The notes beneath the pieces are model-generated. The model saw only the letters and a list, made by a program, of their open reading frames with translations. It was not told where the DNA came from and searched no databases. Below, in pieces: positions 28,441 through 39,000 of a stretch of 64,000 bases of DNA (positions are counted from its first letter, which is position 1; every line of letters starts with the position of its first letter). The DNA is from Saccharomycopsis fibuligera x Saccharomycopsis cf. fibuligera (Eukaryota > Ascomycota > Saccharomycetes > Ascoideales > Saccharomycopsidaceae): contig CP012818.1 of the NCBI GenBank assembly GCA_001936135.1, positions 372,001 through 436,000 of the forward strand, written 5' to 3'. A program made the position numbers and the translations under genes.

Positions 28441-31425
28441 TCAAAACTTTCTCTTTTTACTAGGACGAGCGTTCTTTTCTTTTCTCTTCTGCTTGAGACT
28501 TCTCTCTTTTCTAATATGCTCAGTACTTTTGAGCTCATTGGTATTAGAAACCCCAGCTTTTCTAAACCCTTTAACATCCTGGCCTCTTTCAATAGCAGCT
28601 TCAACCTTCTTCTTTTGTTTCTCGTAATCATCTCTGAATCTATCTGGCATCTTTGGTGCTTTAACATTCTTGTGCTTGAATTTCTTATTACCGTGGGCTC
28701 CGTTACCGGTTTGTTGCTCTGCTGCACCGACCCTCAAACTCGTTGAAGAAACATGATTGGCCTGTTTCCATGACTCAAATCTACCGGATTTATAGGTAGC
28801 TGGGATTCTTTGCCCACTTTCACCAATGATGAATTTCTCATCAGTGGATCTGGAGTTGACGTATTTCTTCTTACCTTTGTCCCATTTATAAACTTGCTGG
28901 TTCTGTTTGTGCACTTGAACTTTATCGTCACCATCAAGGTCAAAAGTGGCGTGCTGTGCCTCATTGACAAAAGAGCTCGTTGCTCCTGGAACATCATATT
29001 GCTTGTCTTGAATGTCAGCAGTAGGTGCATAGTGTGAAAGAAAGAAATTTGGATCTTTGTAAGATTTCTTCTCCTTTTTCTTAGCAATAGATTTTTCCTT
29101 GGCTTTCTTAGTTGCTGCTTTATTGTGTTCAATGATATCATCAGCATCTTCAAATGTGTCACGAAGCTCATTTTCTGAAGGAATAACGTCAAACCCGACT
29201 TCATGCTCATCTCCCTTGAGAATCTGATCCTGTAATGAGTGACTAAGACCAGCAATTCTTTCTTTTTCAAGCAACTCTCTTCTCTCTTGAGCACGCTGCT
29301 GTATTGGAGCAAGCTGTCTTCTTCTTTTATTCATGAAATTTAACATCTGCTCATTTTGTTTATTAAATTCAAATACTGTTTCCTTGTTTTTTCTATTTTG
29401 CAACTTGAGCAAAAAGTTCTCCTTTTCTTTATCTTGATCATCACCGAACAACAAGTTCTGTTCATACCAACCGCTATTAAGTAATTCTTTTGATCTTTTC
29501 AAAGACTCTGCAGAAGTAATCTTGGATTTGGTCTTATAGTACAATTTCTCGGCCTTCTCAGAAACTTTACGGATCGTTTGTAACTCATAATTTTTCATCA
29601 ATGTGTTGAAAAAGTCCATAAGGTTATCAAGTTGAGATCTTGGAGGAGAGCCAAGCACCAATCTATCAGTGTATGAAACTTTTGGCTCCACGTACTCTGT
29701 ACCTTCTTGTTCACATTTCGCTTTGAGCAATTCTTTTCTCTTATTGTGCATTCCTGTTAGCAAGATTTTTCTGCCCAAAAACAATTCCATCTCCACTAAA
29801 GACGGCACCTCATTTGGTGTCACTATACTATATGCAAAACCAGTATTACCAGCTCTTGCAGTTCTACCAACTCTATGCACAAATAGTTTAGAAGAAGCTG
29901 GCAAAGTGTAGTTGATGACGTATTTTAATAATGGAATATCAATACCTCTGGCGGCCACATCAGTAACAACCAACAAAGACGTTATACCAGCTTTAAAATT
30001 ATATAATTGTCTTCTTCTTGCGTGTTGATCTAATGTACCATAAATGTATGATGCGGCATAACCTGCTTCATTAAGTAAATTCTTGATATATTCAACATGA
30101 TGTCTAGTTGGTACAAACACCAATGTAGCGTTTGGCGACACCAATTCGTTAGCTTTAGCGAATTTCACTTTTTCAAACTTCTTTTTACCTTTCTTGTATT
30201 TCTTCTTTTTATCATCATTATTCTGATCATCTTCATCGTCACTATCGCTATCTGATGCATCATGTCTAAGGGTCTTGAATTCGTCAAGCTTAGCAATTTC
30301 TTCACGAGTTGATAATGGTAATTTGATAATTTCCTGAATAATAAATAACAAAACAGCTTCTCTTTCCTGTTGCTTGGAACTTAAGAAACACATTTCCAAT
30401 TGGTCGGAGATTTTCGCTTCTGAATCCAATCTAATCAATACAGGATTACTAAGTCCCACTTTAGCAAAATTAACCAATGTTTTTGGTAACGTTGCACTAA
30501 ACAAGATTGCTTGTCTACTGGCTGGTAATGAAGCAATAAGTTCATTCAATGCTTCTTCAAAAGCAATTTCAAACAATTGATCGGCTTCATCAAATACAAT
30601 GTACCGTACTGATTTCAAATCCAAACTCATTTCAGTTCTCAAATGCAAAAATCTACCTGGGGTAGCAATGATAACATCCGGGTTCAGCAACATAGAGGTG
30701 AACTGTTCTTCCAAAGAATCACCACCCACTAACACAATAGCTCGCAAATCTGTTCCTCTTGCAAATTCTTTAAAAGCTTTGAATGTTTGTAATGCCAATT
30801 CTCTGTTTGGCGCCAAAATAATACCTCTGGCCCCAACTTTAGCAGAATGAGTTTTCAAATTCTCAATGATTGGTAAAAGGAAAGCAGCTGTTTTACCAGA
30901 ACCGGTTCTTGCCATACCCACCACATCTCTGCCGGATAAAATAAACGGAATTGTCTTTCTTTGAATTGGAGTTGGTTGCTTGTAACCTTTCTTGGAAATA
31001 TTGTGAAGAATCTTTTTGGAAAGGCCAAAACTCTGGAAAGTGCCACTTTTAGCCTTCTTAGCCAGAGGCAACAAATTGGTACCAATGTATTCTTTAATGT
31101 TGTCTTCATCGTCAGAAAGTTCCAAATTTGGCATTTTCTCCTCTTCCTGTTTGGCTTTATCTTTCTTTGAGTCTTTCGTATCCTCTTTCTTTGCATTTGT
31201 GTTCTTGTTGCTTTTTTTTTGGTCAGCATCTTCATGATCATCATCGTCATCATCTTCATCTTCATCTTCTTCTTCTTCTTGGTCTGAGTAGATGATTTCA
31301 TCTTGATATTGCATATTGTCTTCTCCTTCGCTAGAGCTCCCGCTATCGCTTTCAGAATCACTGTGGTCATCGCCTAAGGCGAACTTAGACGACAAATCAT
31401 ACGATTCATTTTCTGAGTCAGACAT
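28441..31425 (-). CDS. DBP10: DEAD-box RNA helicase Dbp10
   Basis: A 994-residue nucleolar helicase for 60S ribosome assembly. The ATG at 31425 begins MSDSENESYDLSSKFALG; the frame runs 19 codons further upstream but only from a TTG. A very acidic N-terminus precedes the helicase core. The core has Q motif GYKQPTPIQRK, motif I ARTGSGKT (about 171-178), motif II DEAD (about 278), motif III SAT (about 312) and motif VI HRVGRTARAG (about 516). A Lys-rich acidic insert (SDSDDEDDQNNDDKKKKYKK) lies between the RecA-like domains. The C-terminus has the Dbp10-specific region SYTDRLVLGSPPRSQLDNLM and a basic tail. It is divergent from EMW1; the shared promoter has ribosome-biogenesis motifs. Confidence 0.96.
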   Translation of the reverse strand: MSDSENESYDLSSKFALGDDHSDSESDSGSSSEGEDNMQYQDEIIYSDQEEEEDEDEDDDDDDHEDADQKKSNKNTNAKKEDTKDSKKDKAKQEEEKMPNLELSDDEDNIKEYIGTNLLPLAKKAKSGTFQSFGLSKKILHNISKKGYKQPTPIQRKTIPFILSGRDVVGMARTGSGKTAAFLLPIIENLKTHSAKVGARGIILAPNRELALQTFKAFKEFARGTDLRAIVLVGGDSLEEQFTSMLLNPDVIIATPGRFLHLRTEMSLDLKSVRYIVFDEADQLFEIAFEEALNELIASLPASRQAILFSATLPKTLVNFAKVGLSNPVLIRLDSEAKISDQLEMCFLSSKQQEREAVLLFIIQEIIKLPLSTREEIAKLDEFKTLRHDASDSDSDDEDDQNNDDKKKKYKKGKKKFEKVKFAKANELVSPNATLVFVPTRHHVEYIKNLLNEAGYAASYIYGTLDQHARRRQLYNFKAGITSLLVVTDVAARGIDIPLLKYVINYTLPASSKLFVHRVGRTARAGNTGFAYSIVTPNEVPSLVEMELFLGRKILLTGMHNKRKELLKAKCEQEGTEYVEPKVSYTDRLVLGSPPRSQLDNLMDFFNTLMKNYELQTIRKVSEKAEKLYYKTKSKITSAESLKRSKELLNSGWYEQNLLFGDDQDKEKENFLLKLQNRKNKETVFEFNKQNEQMLNFMNKRRRQLAPIQQRAQERRELLEKERIAGLSHSLQDQILKGDEHEVGFDVIPSENELRDTFEDADDIIEHNKAATKKAKEKSIAKKKEKKSYKDPNFFLSHYAPTADIQDKQYDVPGATSSFVNEAQHATFDLDGDDKVQVHKQNQQVYKWDKGKKKYVNSRSTDEKFIIGESGQRIPATYKSGRFESWKQANHVSSTSLRVGAAEQQTGNGAHGNKKFKHKNVKAPKMPDRFRDDYEKQKKKVEAAIERGQDVKGFRKAGVSNTNELKSTEHIRKERSLKQKRKEKNARPSKKRKF

Positions 31426-31787
31426 AGTTTGGTATATAAGTTCAAATTTAACGAAAAATATGCCTTGTACCTGTTTCGTCAAGTCAAATCAGAAGTAGCA
31501 TTATACTAATTGTTATCCAAGCCTTAAGCTCTCTTCTGCCTTACAAAGTACTATAAAAAAATTTTTTTCTTCGCAGCTCATCTGCATGAAGATACCCGGT
31601 GTGTGAATAGCGCATAGAAGAACGTTAACATGCATGATGAAAAATAAAAAAATAAAAAAAAAATTTTCCTTTCTACTTGATTTGTAAGAGGAAATGAAGA
31701 GTAAAGAACAAAAGAGACCAAGGATTAAAGACAGGAACTTAGCTACTGTTAAGTGCTGCCAGATACTCTTATATCGTCGCATCAAAA
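31426..31787. promoter_or_regulatory. DBP10-EMW1 divergent promoter with RRPE- and PAC-like motifs
   Basis: An A/T palindromic block AAAAAAATTTTTTT lies at about 31555-31568. It is followed within 10 bp by GCTCATC (31576-31582), the core of the PAC motif. A second A-then-T block lies at about 31660-31675. RRPE plus PAC is the known signature of ribosome-biogenesis promoters in yeasts, which fits DBP10. It would control EMW1 too if the promoter is shared. Confidence 0.55.
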
Positions 31788-34700
31788 ATGTCCGAGGTGA
31801 ACACTAACTTGCTTAAGCAACTTCACACATACTTACTTTTGCTCACTCCATACATCAGTTTCAAGAAGTTAGTCAACTTGGATCAAATTAAGAGTGATAC
31901 CCAAGGCTTGCAGCATTTATTAGAACCAGTGTCGTTAGTTCTTAGAGGACATTCCAGCAAAGTTCTTGAATTGCCGATCTACAAGGAATTATTTTTCATT
32001 GAATCCAAGGTAGATATAATAAACTTAAGATATCAAGAGACTAAAAACATTAATACTGCAGTCAATGATTATGTTAACCAAATTTTCACCCAAGGTTCTT
32101 CATCAAAATACTCAAGGGAGGTTTTTCAGTCGTTGGTTTTGATACTAGCTATTGCTTTAGGTCAAAGCTTTATCCAGCTCAACTTCACTGGCCCTTCAAT
32201 CAAAGATTTTAGCTCCAAGAATTTATTCTTTTCGAAAATTGAAAACACTTCAGATTCAGAATCCAGTAAGCAATTAGATCAAGACATAGTAAAAGCATTA
32301 GATCTTCAAGGCCTCAGTGCTTACGAATTGTGCGATGATCCATTGTTACTTGTAGTCTCTCTACATTTATTAGAATACTTAACCAATTCTCAAGACTGGT
32401 CTCTTTTGTCCGAAACAGATTCTCTTTCCGCTGAGACCATCAATGATAAGGCCGAGGCTAACGTAAAGGCTATATTATGCAACAGTAACAACAATCAGGA
32501 TAATTGTGCTACGACTAAAATCACCCAGGCGTTGGCTCTTTGGTGGAGATCAAGATTCTTACAGGTTCAAATGTCTCTCTTCACTGAACCTTCAGGCATG
32601 ATATCTTCCGTGACTGCCACTTTGTTAGATTCAAGAATCATTGATATCATAGTGACGAAGCAGTCCGTTTCTGAAGAAATAATTAAACAGATTTACGTGA
32701 TGTATCATTTAGAAGCAGCAAGAAACTCAATTCACGCCGAGATTGAAACTTTGACTATTCCTGCATTAGATAAGGCTCAGAAACTTTCTAAATTGGAGTT
32801 AGTGTTAACAGGCGCTAAAGCAAAAAGAACAAAATATCAAGAAAAAGCTATTGCTAGTTTGATTGTTTTGGCTAAATCAGATGAAACTTTGAAATTGTTG
32901 CCTACTGATGTTTCCAAAGCAGAAATTGAGGCCGAAAAGAATAATGATGATAATAATGATGACGATAATGATATTGATGCCAAAGAGTTGAACTCTGATT
33001 TGTTGTTGGAAGTTCCACAGTATGAGTCCATTGATGATGATGCAGTCAATGAAATTATGGAAAATGATGAAGTTGAAAACGGCAAGACATTAAAACGTAT
33101 AAAGTTATCATTTGAAAACTACGAAGAAGAAAATGAAAACAACGAGTCAAACAATTCAATTTCCAAAGAACAGAGAGTCTTGCCAATTGCTATTAGAGCG
33201 GAAAACATTCCTGCTTCGTTAAAAGACTTGAATCCTAACGAACAACCAAGATTGAATGATTTGGATAGCATTCAGCTCTTCTTAAGATTAAAAACCATTA
33301 GACAAATTTCCCCATCTGGAAGTCACTTAGTCGAGGAAGAACTAATGGCTCTCGTTGCTAGAATTATTGCTAATAATTCTGAACATATTAAAAAGGAATA
33401 CCCCGCCATCAACTGGTTGCTTTTTTCCAAGGCACTTTGGGAAAGGTCATTGATTGAGGCAAACAAGGCCAAGACTGTAGAAAGAGGGATTTTCCAAATG
33501 CAAGCTCTTGTGGAAGAAATGAATAGCAAGATCCAAACTCGCTTATTCGGCACCCAGTCCAAAAAAGACGAAGCCAAGGAACAGAACCCCTCGCTTGTTT
33601 CCTCTAGTGCCGCTAGACTAAGATACATTAATCAACTTCCACTTGCACCAAGATGGTCTCTTGATGCTGCCCTTGCAGAAAAATTCATGTCTATTGGAGT
33701 GATGAAGTCCGCAGTTGAGATTTACGAAAGACTTCAAATGATTCCCGAGATGGCTGTGTGCTACGCTTCTTTTGGCCAAGAAGCCGAAGCTGAACGTGTG
33801 TTGAGAGCAAGACTTGCAAGTCATCCAAATGATGCTAGAGCATGGTCGATTCTCGGTGATGTTCTCCAGGATCCAGCGTTATGGGAAAAAGCATGGTGTA
33901 TTAACAAGTATCAAAATTCGAAGGTATCATTAGCCAAATACTATTACAACAGAAAGCAACAAGGCTCAGAAAATTTGGATCTTGCGGTAAAACACATGAA
34001 TGATGCACTTGTTATTAATCCATTAAATTTCAACAATTGGTACTTCTACGGATGTCTTGGATTAGAATCAGAGCAGTACGAATTAGCTGCTGAAGCATTC
34101 ACTCGTTGTGTTGCTCTTGATGATACACATACGCATTCTTGGAGTAATTTAGGTGGGGCATTGATCCATACCAATCGTATCAAACAAGCATTTTCAGCCT
34201 TCAATAACGCCATCAAGACTAGTGATACTGCAAATTGGCGTATTTGGGAAAATTATTTAATCACTGCTGGGAAATTGAAAGACTGGATCCAGGTTGTCAG
34301 AGCCAGCAAGACTTTGCTTGGGTTGAAAAAAGATGAGTCAGTGATTAACATGAAAATTGTCGAGGCCTTAGTTGAAGAATTAATGACTGATGAGTATCCA
34401 AAAGAAGGGGAAGATGGTGAAGGACAGAAGAAGTTGACATTTTTCCAAAGATCATGCCTTGATTACATTTGCAACCAATTGCCAAAAGTCAATACCCGCA
34501 ATGCTAGACTTTGGAAAATTCAATCCAAGGTAGAATTATGGCGCCGTAAACCATGGAATTCTCTCAGTTGTATGGAAAAAGCGTACCGTGTAGACTGTAA
34601 TAATGAAAATTTGATTTCCGACGAAGAAGCATGGAACGAAGCAGTGGAGTCATGTCTCGACTTGGTAGCGGCTTATGAATCTCTTGGTGAAATGCCAGGA

Positions 34701-34844
34701 AAATATGGCGCTGGGGATTTGGTTTGCAAAGATTGGAAATTTAAGGCAAGAAGTTCAATTAGATCATTGATGAGTAAAGGGAAGATTAGCTGGGAGGATT
34801 CCGAAGGCTGGGAGAAGTTAGTGGATGCTAAAGAGCAGTTGTAA
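31788..34844 (+). CDS. EMW1: TPR-repeat protein Emw1 (TTC27 family)
   Basis: A 1018-residue cytosolic protein starting at ATG 31788. The S. cerevisiae gene is essential and linked to cell-wall integrity; the human homologue is TTC27. The N-terminal half is helical, with the acidic Asn/Asp-rich linker NNDDNNDDDNDIDAKE near 385-400. The C-terminal half carries TPR repeats (about 620-830): LPLAPRWSLDAALAEKFMSIG, SHPNDARAWSILGDVLQDP, INPLNFNNWYFYGCLGLE, DTHTHSWSNLGGALIHTN and KTSDTANWRIWENYLITAG. These are strongly conserved in TTC27. The biochemical role is not established. No breaks seen. Confidence 0.93.
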   Translation: MSEVNTNLLKQLHTYLLLLTPYISFKKLVNLDQIKSDTQGLQHLLEPVSLVLRGHSSKVLELPIYKELFFIESKVDIINLRYQETKNINTAVNDYVNQIFTQGSSSKYSREVFQSLVLILAIALGQSFIQLNFTGPSIKDFSSKNLFFSKIENTSDSESSKQLDQDIVKALDLQGLSAYELCDDPLLLVVSLHLLEYLTNSQDWSLLSETDSLSAETINDKAEANVKAILCNSNNNQDNCATTKITQALALWWRSRFLQVQMSLFTEPSGMISSVTATLLDSRIIDIIVTKQSVSEEIIKQIYVMYHLEAARNSIHAEIETLTIPALDKAQKLSKLELVLTGAKAKRTKYQEKAIASLIVLAKSDETLKLLPTDVSKAEIEAEKNNDDNNDDDNDIDAKELNSDLLLEVPQYESIDDDAVNEIMENDEVENGKTLKRIKLSFENYEEENENNESNNSISKEQRVLPIAIRAENIPASLKDLNPNEQPRLNDLDSIQLFLRLKTIRQISPSGSHLVEEELMALVARIIANNSEHIKKEYPAINWLLFSKALWERSLIEANKAKTVERGIFQMQALVEEMNSKIQTRLFGTQSKKDEAKEQNPSLVSSSAARLRYINQLPLAPRWSLDAALAEKFMSIGVMKSAVEIYERLQMIPEMAVCYASFGQEAEAERVLRARLASHPNDARAWSILGDVLQDPALWEKAWCINKYQNSKVSLAKYYYNRKQQGSENLDLAVKHMNDALVINPLNFNNWYFYGCLGLESEQYELAAEAFTRCVALDDTHTHSWSNLGGALIHTNRIKQAFSAFNNAIKTSDTANWRIWENYLITAGKLKDWIQVVRASKTLLGLKKDESVINMKIVEALVEELMTDEYPKEGEDGEGQKKLTFFQRSCLDYICNQLPKVNTRNARLWKIQSKVELWRRKPWNSLSCMEKAYRVDCNNENLISDEEAWNEAVESCLDLVAAYESLGEMPGKYGAGDLVCKDWKFKARSSIRSLMSKGKISWEDSEGWEKLVDAKEQL

Positions 34845-35553
34845 GTTATTATGACGATGCTCTGTGCTTGGTTTTTAGACAGATTATCCGTTAGTAACTT
34901 TAACCGCATGATATATACTTTATGGACGCCCATTTGTACATTTTAATATTACAAATAACATATCTTTTCTGTTGGATATCAATGACAACAGCTTGCTTGT
35001 TGGCATAGATATATGATATAATATACTGTAACATAATATAATACAGCAGCTTGCATGCACAGCGCGCTTTCCAGACCTCAGTGACCAAAATAAAAATTTA
35101 CGTACCGCTGTTCAGCAGCCCGCTGTCCTTGTATTTTATATACCCAGTGTGAAGCGTTTCTCCACTATCCGTCAATCAATCTACAGAACCGAAAGAACTT
35201 GAAAACACAAAAAACACATCTTTGTCTATAAAATGATATATAAAGTATTCGAATTGGATATTATAATGAATGTAAACATACACTACAAACATCAATATTG
35301 ATTAAGTTGATACTGCACTACTCACTACTACTAACAATGATAGGACCAACATATTATACACTCTTAACGAAAATAGAAGACAAAGATCAAACAAACTGGA
35401 ACATAATTACATAATTACAAAGAGCATGAGCAATATAGTTGAAAAAATTCAAAATAACAAGATTGATTAATAATAGTAATAGAAGCAACGAGTAAGTAAA
35501 GTAAATAGACAATAACTATGATAGTAATAATAATAATAATGATAATAATAATG

Positions 35554-35586
<33 letters not shown>

Positions 35587-36080
35587 GAAAAACAAACTCA
35601 AAACAATCTAAAAAAAAGTTCATTGTAAATAATATAGTTAAAAATGGAACCTTTTTTTTTTTTCTAATTGAACGTTCTTTATGCTTTTCTGGATAGTGAA
35701 CAAACTTGACCGAGAAAACAGGCGACTGGTAACTGGCAATTCTGATTAGAAATTACTATTGTTACTATGCGAGCATCCAATGAATAGTCTCTCTCTTTAC
35801 TATTCAAATTCATACCATAAAATAAAACATATAGCAGCAACACCAGAAAATTATGAAACCAGCACACAGAAAAAAGCAAATAGGATGATGAGGAAAAATG
35901 CTAGTTGTGATGGAGAAATGAGAAGAAACAAAAAAAGAAGAATACTGAAAAGGAGAAAAGAAACTGACAACTCTCTCAACTTTTGCCGATTTTTTGTCCT
36001 TAAATTGGTATACTTTAGTTTATTGTTCTTCCCTACTCTTTTATTTTTCAATGAAATTAGGCTTAATTCATAAAAGCAGC
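34845..36080. repeat. Convergent 3' intergenic region of EMW1 and FAS1 with an (AAT)n tract
   Basis: About 1.2 kb. An AATAAT/GATAAT microsatellite fills 35521-35586. A TACTAAC occurs at about 35333, but no donor and no coding exon accompany it. No gene is visible. Confidence 0.65.
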
Positions 36081-39000
36081 TTAGTTTTGGTAGCTTTCCC
36101 AGTTTTCAAGCACCTGCTTAATTTTTTCAGAACCAGTCAACTTGTAAACTTCTTCAAAGTAGTCTTTGGTAACTTCAAATGGTCTAGCAGTCAAGTTAGG
36201 AATGTACTTGTTCACCAAATTGTCAACCTTAAGAGCCTTCTGTGGGATCTTCTTTAACAAGAATTTCTTAAATGGTTGCACACCACCTCTCAAGTAGGAA
36301 GAATGGAATGGCACAGAGATACCCTTCAACGGAATGCAAGCAAACCCTCTTTGCAAATCAATTGGTTGTGGTTTAGCAACAGATTGTTTAGAAACTTCAT
36401 CGGTGATATCGTTCAAGTATTCAGCAATCTTTTCCACTGGTAATTGTTCTTGCAATTTGATAATATCAATCTTCTTCAATTTGAAGACATTCAACACATT
36501 GGTCAAAGTGTCCAAAGCTCTCAAGTCACCAGCAGCAACATATTGTTGATTTTCCACATTGTAGTTAACAATTTCCAATAACCAGTTGGTACGTTTGGCA
36601 ATAGCTTCAACGACAAATCTCAAAGCAGCATCGTTAAAAGTCTTTGAAATTCTAGTTGGGTTACAAGCAATCATACCATAGTTGGATCTGCCCAATTCAT
36701 CTCTTTCAACAGCAACTTGCATAGTCATACCTCTATAGAATACAACTTCCACAAGAGATTCAATCGGCATGACATCACCCAAAGAAGCCAAAGCAGAATA
36801 TTCACCCAAAGAGTGACCAGCAAAAACACAGTTTTCTGGCACAAGACCCTTAGATTTCAAATCTTCAAAAGCAGCTTTTTCCATCAAGGTCAAAGCCGGT
36901 TGAGTGAATTGAGTAGCAGACAACAACCCAGTTGGTGACTTGAAAGTGTAAGATTTGGTCTTGTTGGTAATTTCCTTAAAAATCCTTTCAGACTTCAAGT
37001 TACCATTGTGATCAATAGTTTCAAAAGTCATGCTGGTGTAGTTCTTTCTAATGGCTCTACCAGTAACACCACCGAAGTGAACAGTCAAGGCCTTTGGATT
37101 GTTCTTCACAATGTCCAAAATGGAGAAACCGTATTGCTTCAACAAGTGAGAATCGGCTCTATCCCAAACGTCCTTAGCAATAGCAGAAGACTTGTACAAG
37201 TCCATGCCCATATTCTGCTCTTGAGAACCTTGACCAGTGAAAAGATAAGTAGAGAATGGTTGAGAAATTTCTGCTTGAGCATCCAAAACCAATTCATCAG
37301 TTTCAGCATTCTTGGTGGTGATTTTAACAATCTTACGACCATTAACCATACCAATATGTTCTAATTCAGTAGTCAATTCAGTACCTGGCAACACCATAGC
37401 AGTGAAATTGGCCTTGTATGCCTTAATTCTCTCAGCAACATTGTCAGCACCCCACAATTCAACCAAGGCACGCACAGAAGCAGAAGTGTACATACCGTGA
37501 GTAATAGTACCTGGTAAGTTAGCATACTTAGCAAAGATTGGAGAAACATGAATAGGATTGTAGTCACCAGAAACAAGAGCATATGGCTCGTTGGAACCTG
37601 GCAAATGAATGCTATTGATGGATTCAGAAGAAGCGATAGTGATTGGAGCATCAAACAACTTGGTCTCTTCAATAGAAGTACCATTTCTGGATAAGTAGTC
37701 AAGAACTGGGTTACCGTAAGACTCGGCAGCTTCATAATCAACTTCACCAATTTGCTTGATTTCCTTAGTTGGCAATTCCAACAAGATTTTACCTGTAGTT
37801 CTAACAGAAGAGAAAATCTTTTCGTTCTTGTAAGCAACTTCAGTTTCACATTCAAAAGTCAAAGTTTCACCTAAAATGTCAACTTCTTCTTCATTGAAAT
37901 GAGCCCAATCCTTAGATTTCAAAACAGCAACATCCTTCAAAGACTTAAAGGCAACTTTAACCGGCTTTTCAACAATCTTGTCAAAAGTATTTTCAAAATC
38001 TGTGTAAACGCCTCTGTAAAAGAATTCAGAAACAACTTCCAAGACAGCTTCACCCTCTTTGCCATTAGCATCAACTCTAAAGATAGTACCAAGCACTCTA
38101 ACTTGTTTACCAGTTGGCTTGTTGATAATGGAAACAACTTCAGACTTGGTGTTAACAACATCGCCAATCTTTAATGGAGCAGCGCCTGACTTGGTTATAA
38201 AAGAGTTAGACAAATGAACCAACTTTAACAAATCACCATCAATTTTCTTGTGGAAAACAGCCTTCATGATTCTTTCCCAACCAATGACAATAGCGAAATC
38301 CATTGGAGCATGCGTCTTGCAGTAGTCATTCTTGTTCTTAACAATGTGGGCAAATTCTGCAATAGCTTTTTGGTTAATGGTGTATTGGTTACCGTAAACT
38401 GCACTACGAATGTTGAAATCATCAACATACTTATCAGCTTCGCCAAACCACAATTTCCAGTAGAATTGCTTGATTCTGTCATTTCTGTCATCGATGTTTT
38501 CCAAAATTGGAGCAAAACCATCAGCGCTGTTGTAAGTGTACAACAATTGCAATGGCAACAAACCTTTATCGTGGTTTCTGTGAGTGAAAAGCAACAATTC
38601 AATAGTTTTGCCATCACTCAACAACTTTACTTCAATAAGGATCTTTGGCTTGGAGTTTTGAACACTACCGTCAAGTAATCTAATAACGGTTCTGGTAGCA
38701 TTCTTTGGATGTTCAATTTCAACAATAGCATGAGCAAATGGCTCAATCAAAGATTTGAATGGGTTATCAATATAGTCAATACCTTGAACAAAATACTTAG
38801 AAGTCAAGAAAGCATATCTCCAGTTTTTGACACCGCCAGCCAATAATTGGAACCAAGCATCATGCTTATCCTTTGGTGGAACATTTTCACCCAACTTGTA
38901 AATGATCTTGTCAGTAGAGACTTCAACTTTCAAGTCAGAGGAAACTTCAGAAGCATTAATGGAAACGTTTGGTTCGACACCACCAAAGTATTCTTCAGCA

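Noticed and set aside
31426-31482. Longer DBP10 start 19 codons upstream
   Set aside because: The upstream start is TTG. The ATG at 31425 begins the typical acidic N-terminus.
35333-35350. TACTAAC followed by ATAG in the EMW1-FAS1 spacer
   Set aside because: No donor upstream within a coding-like frame and no coding-like exon after it.
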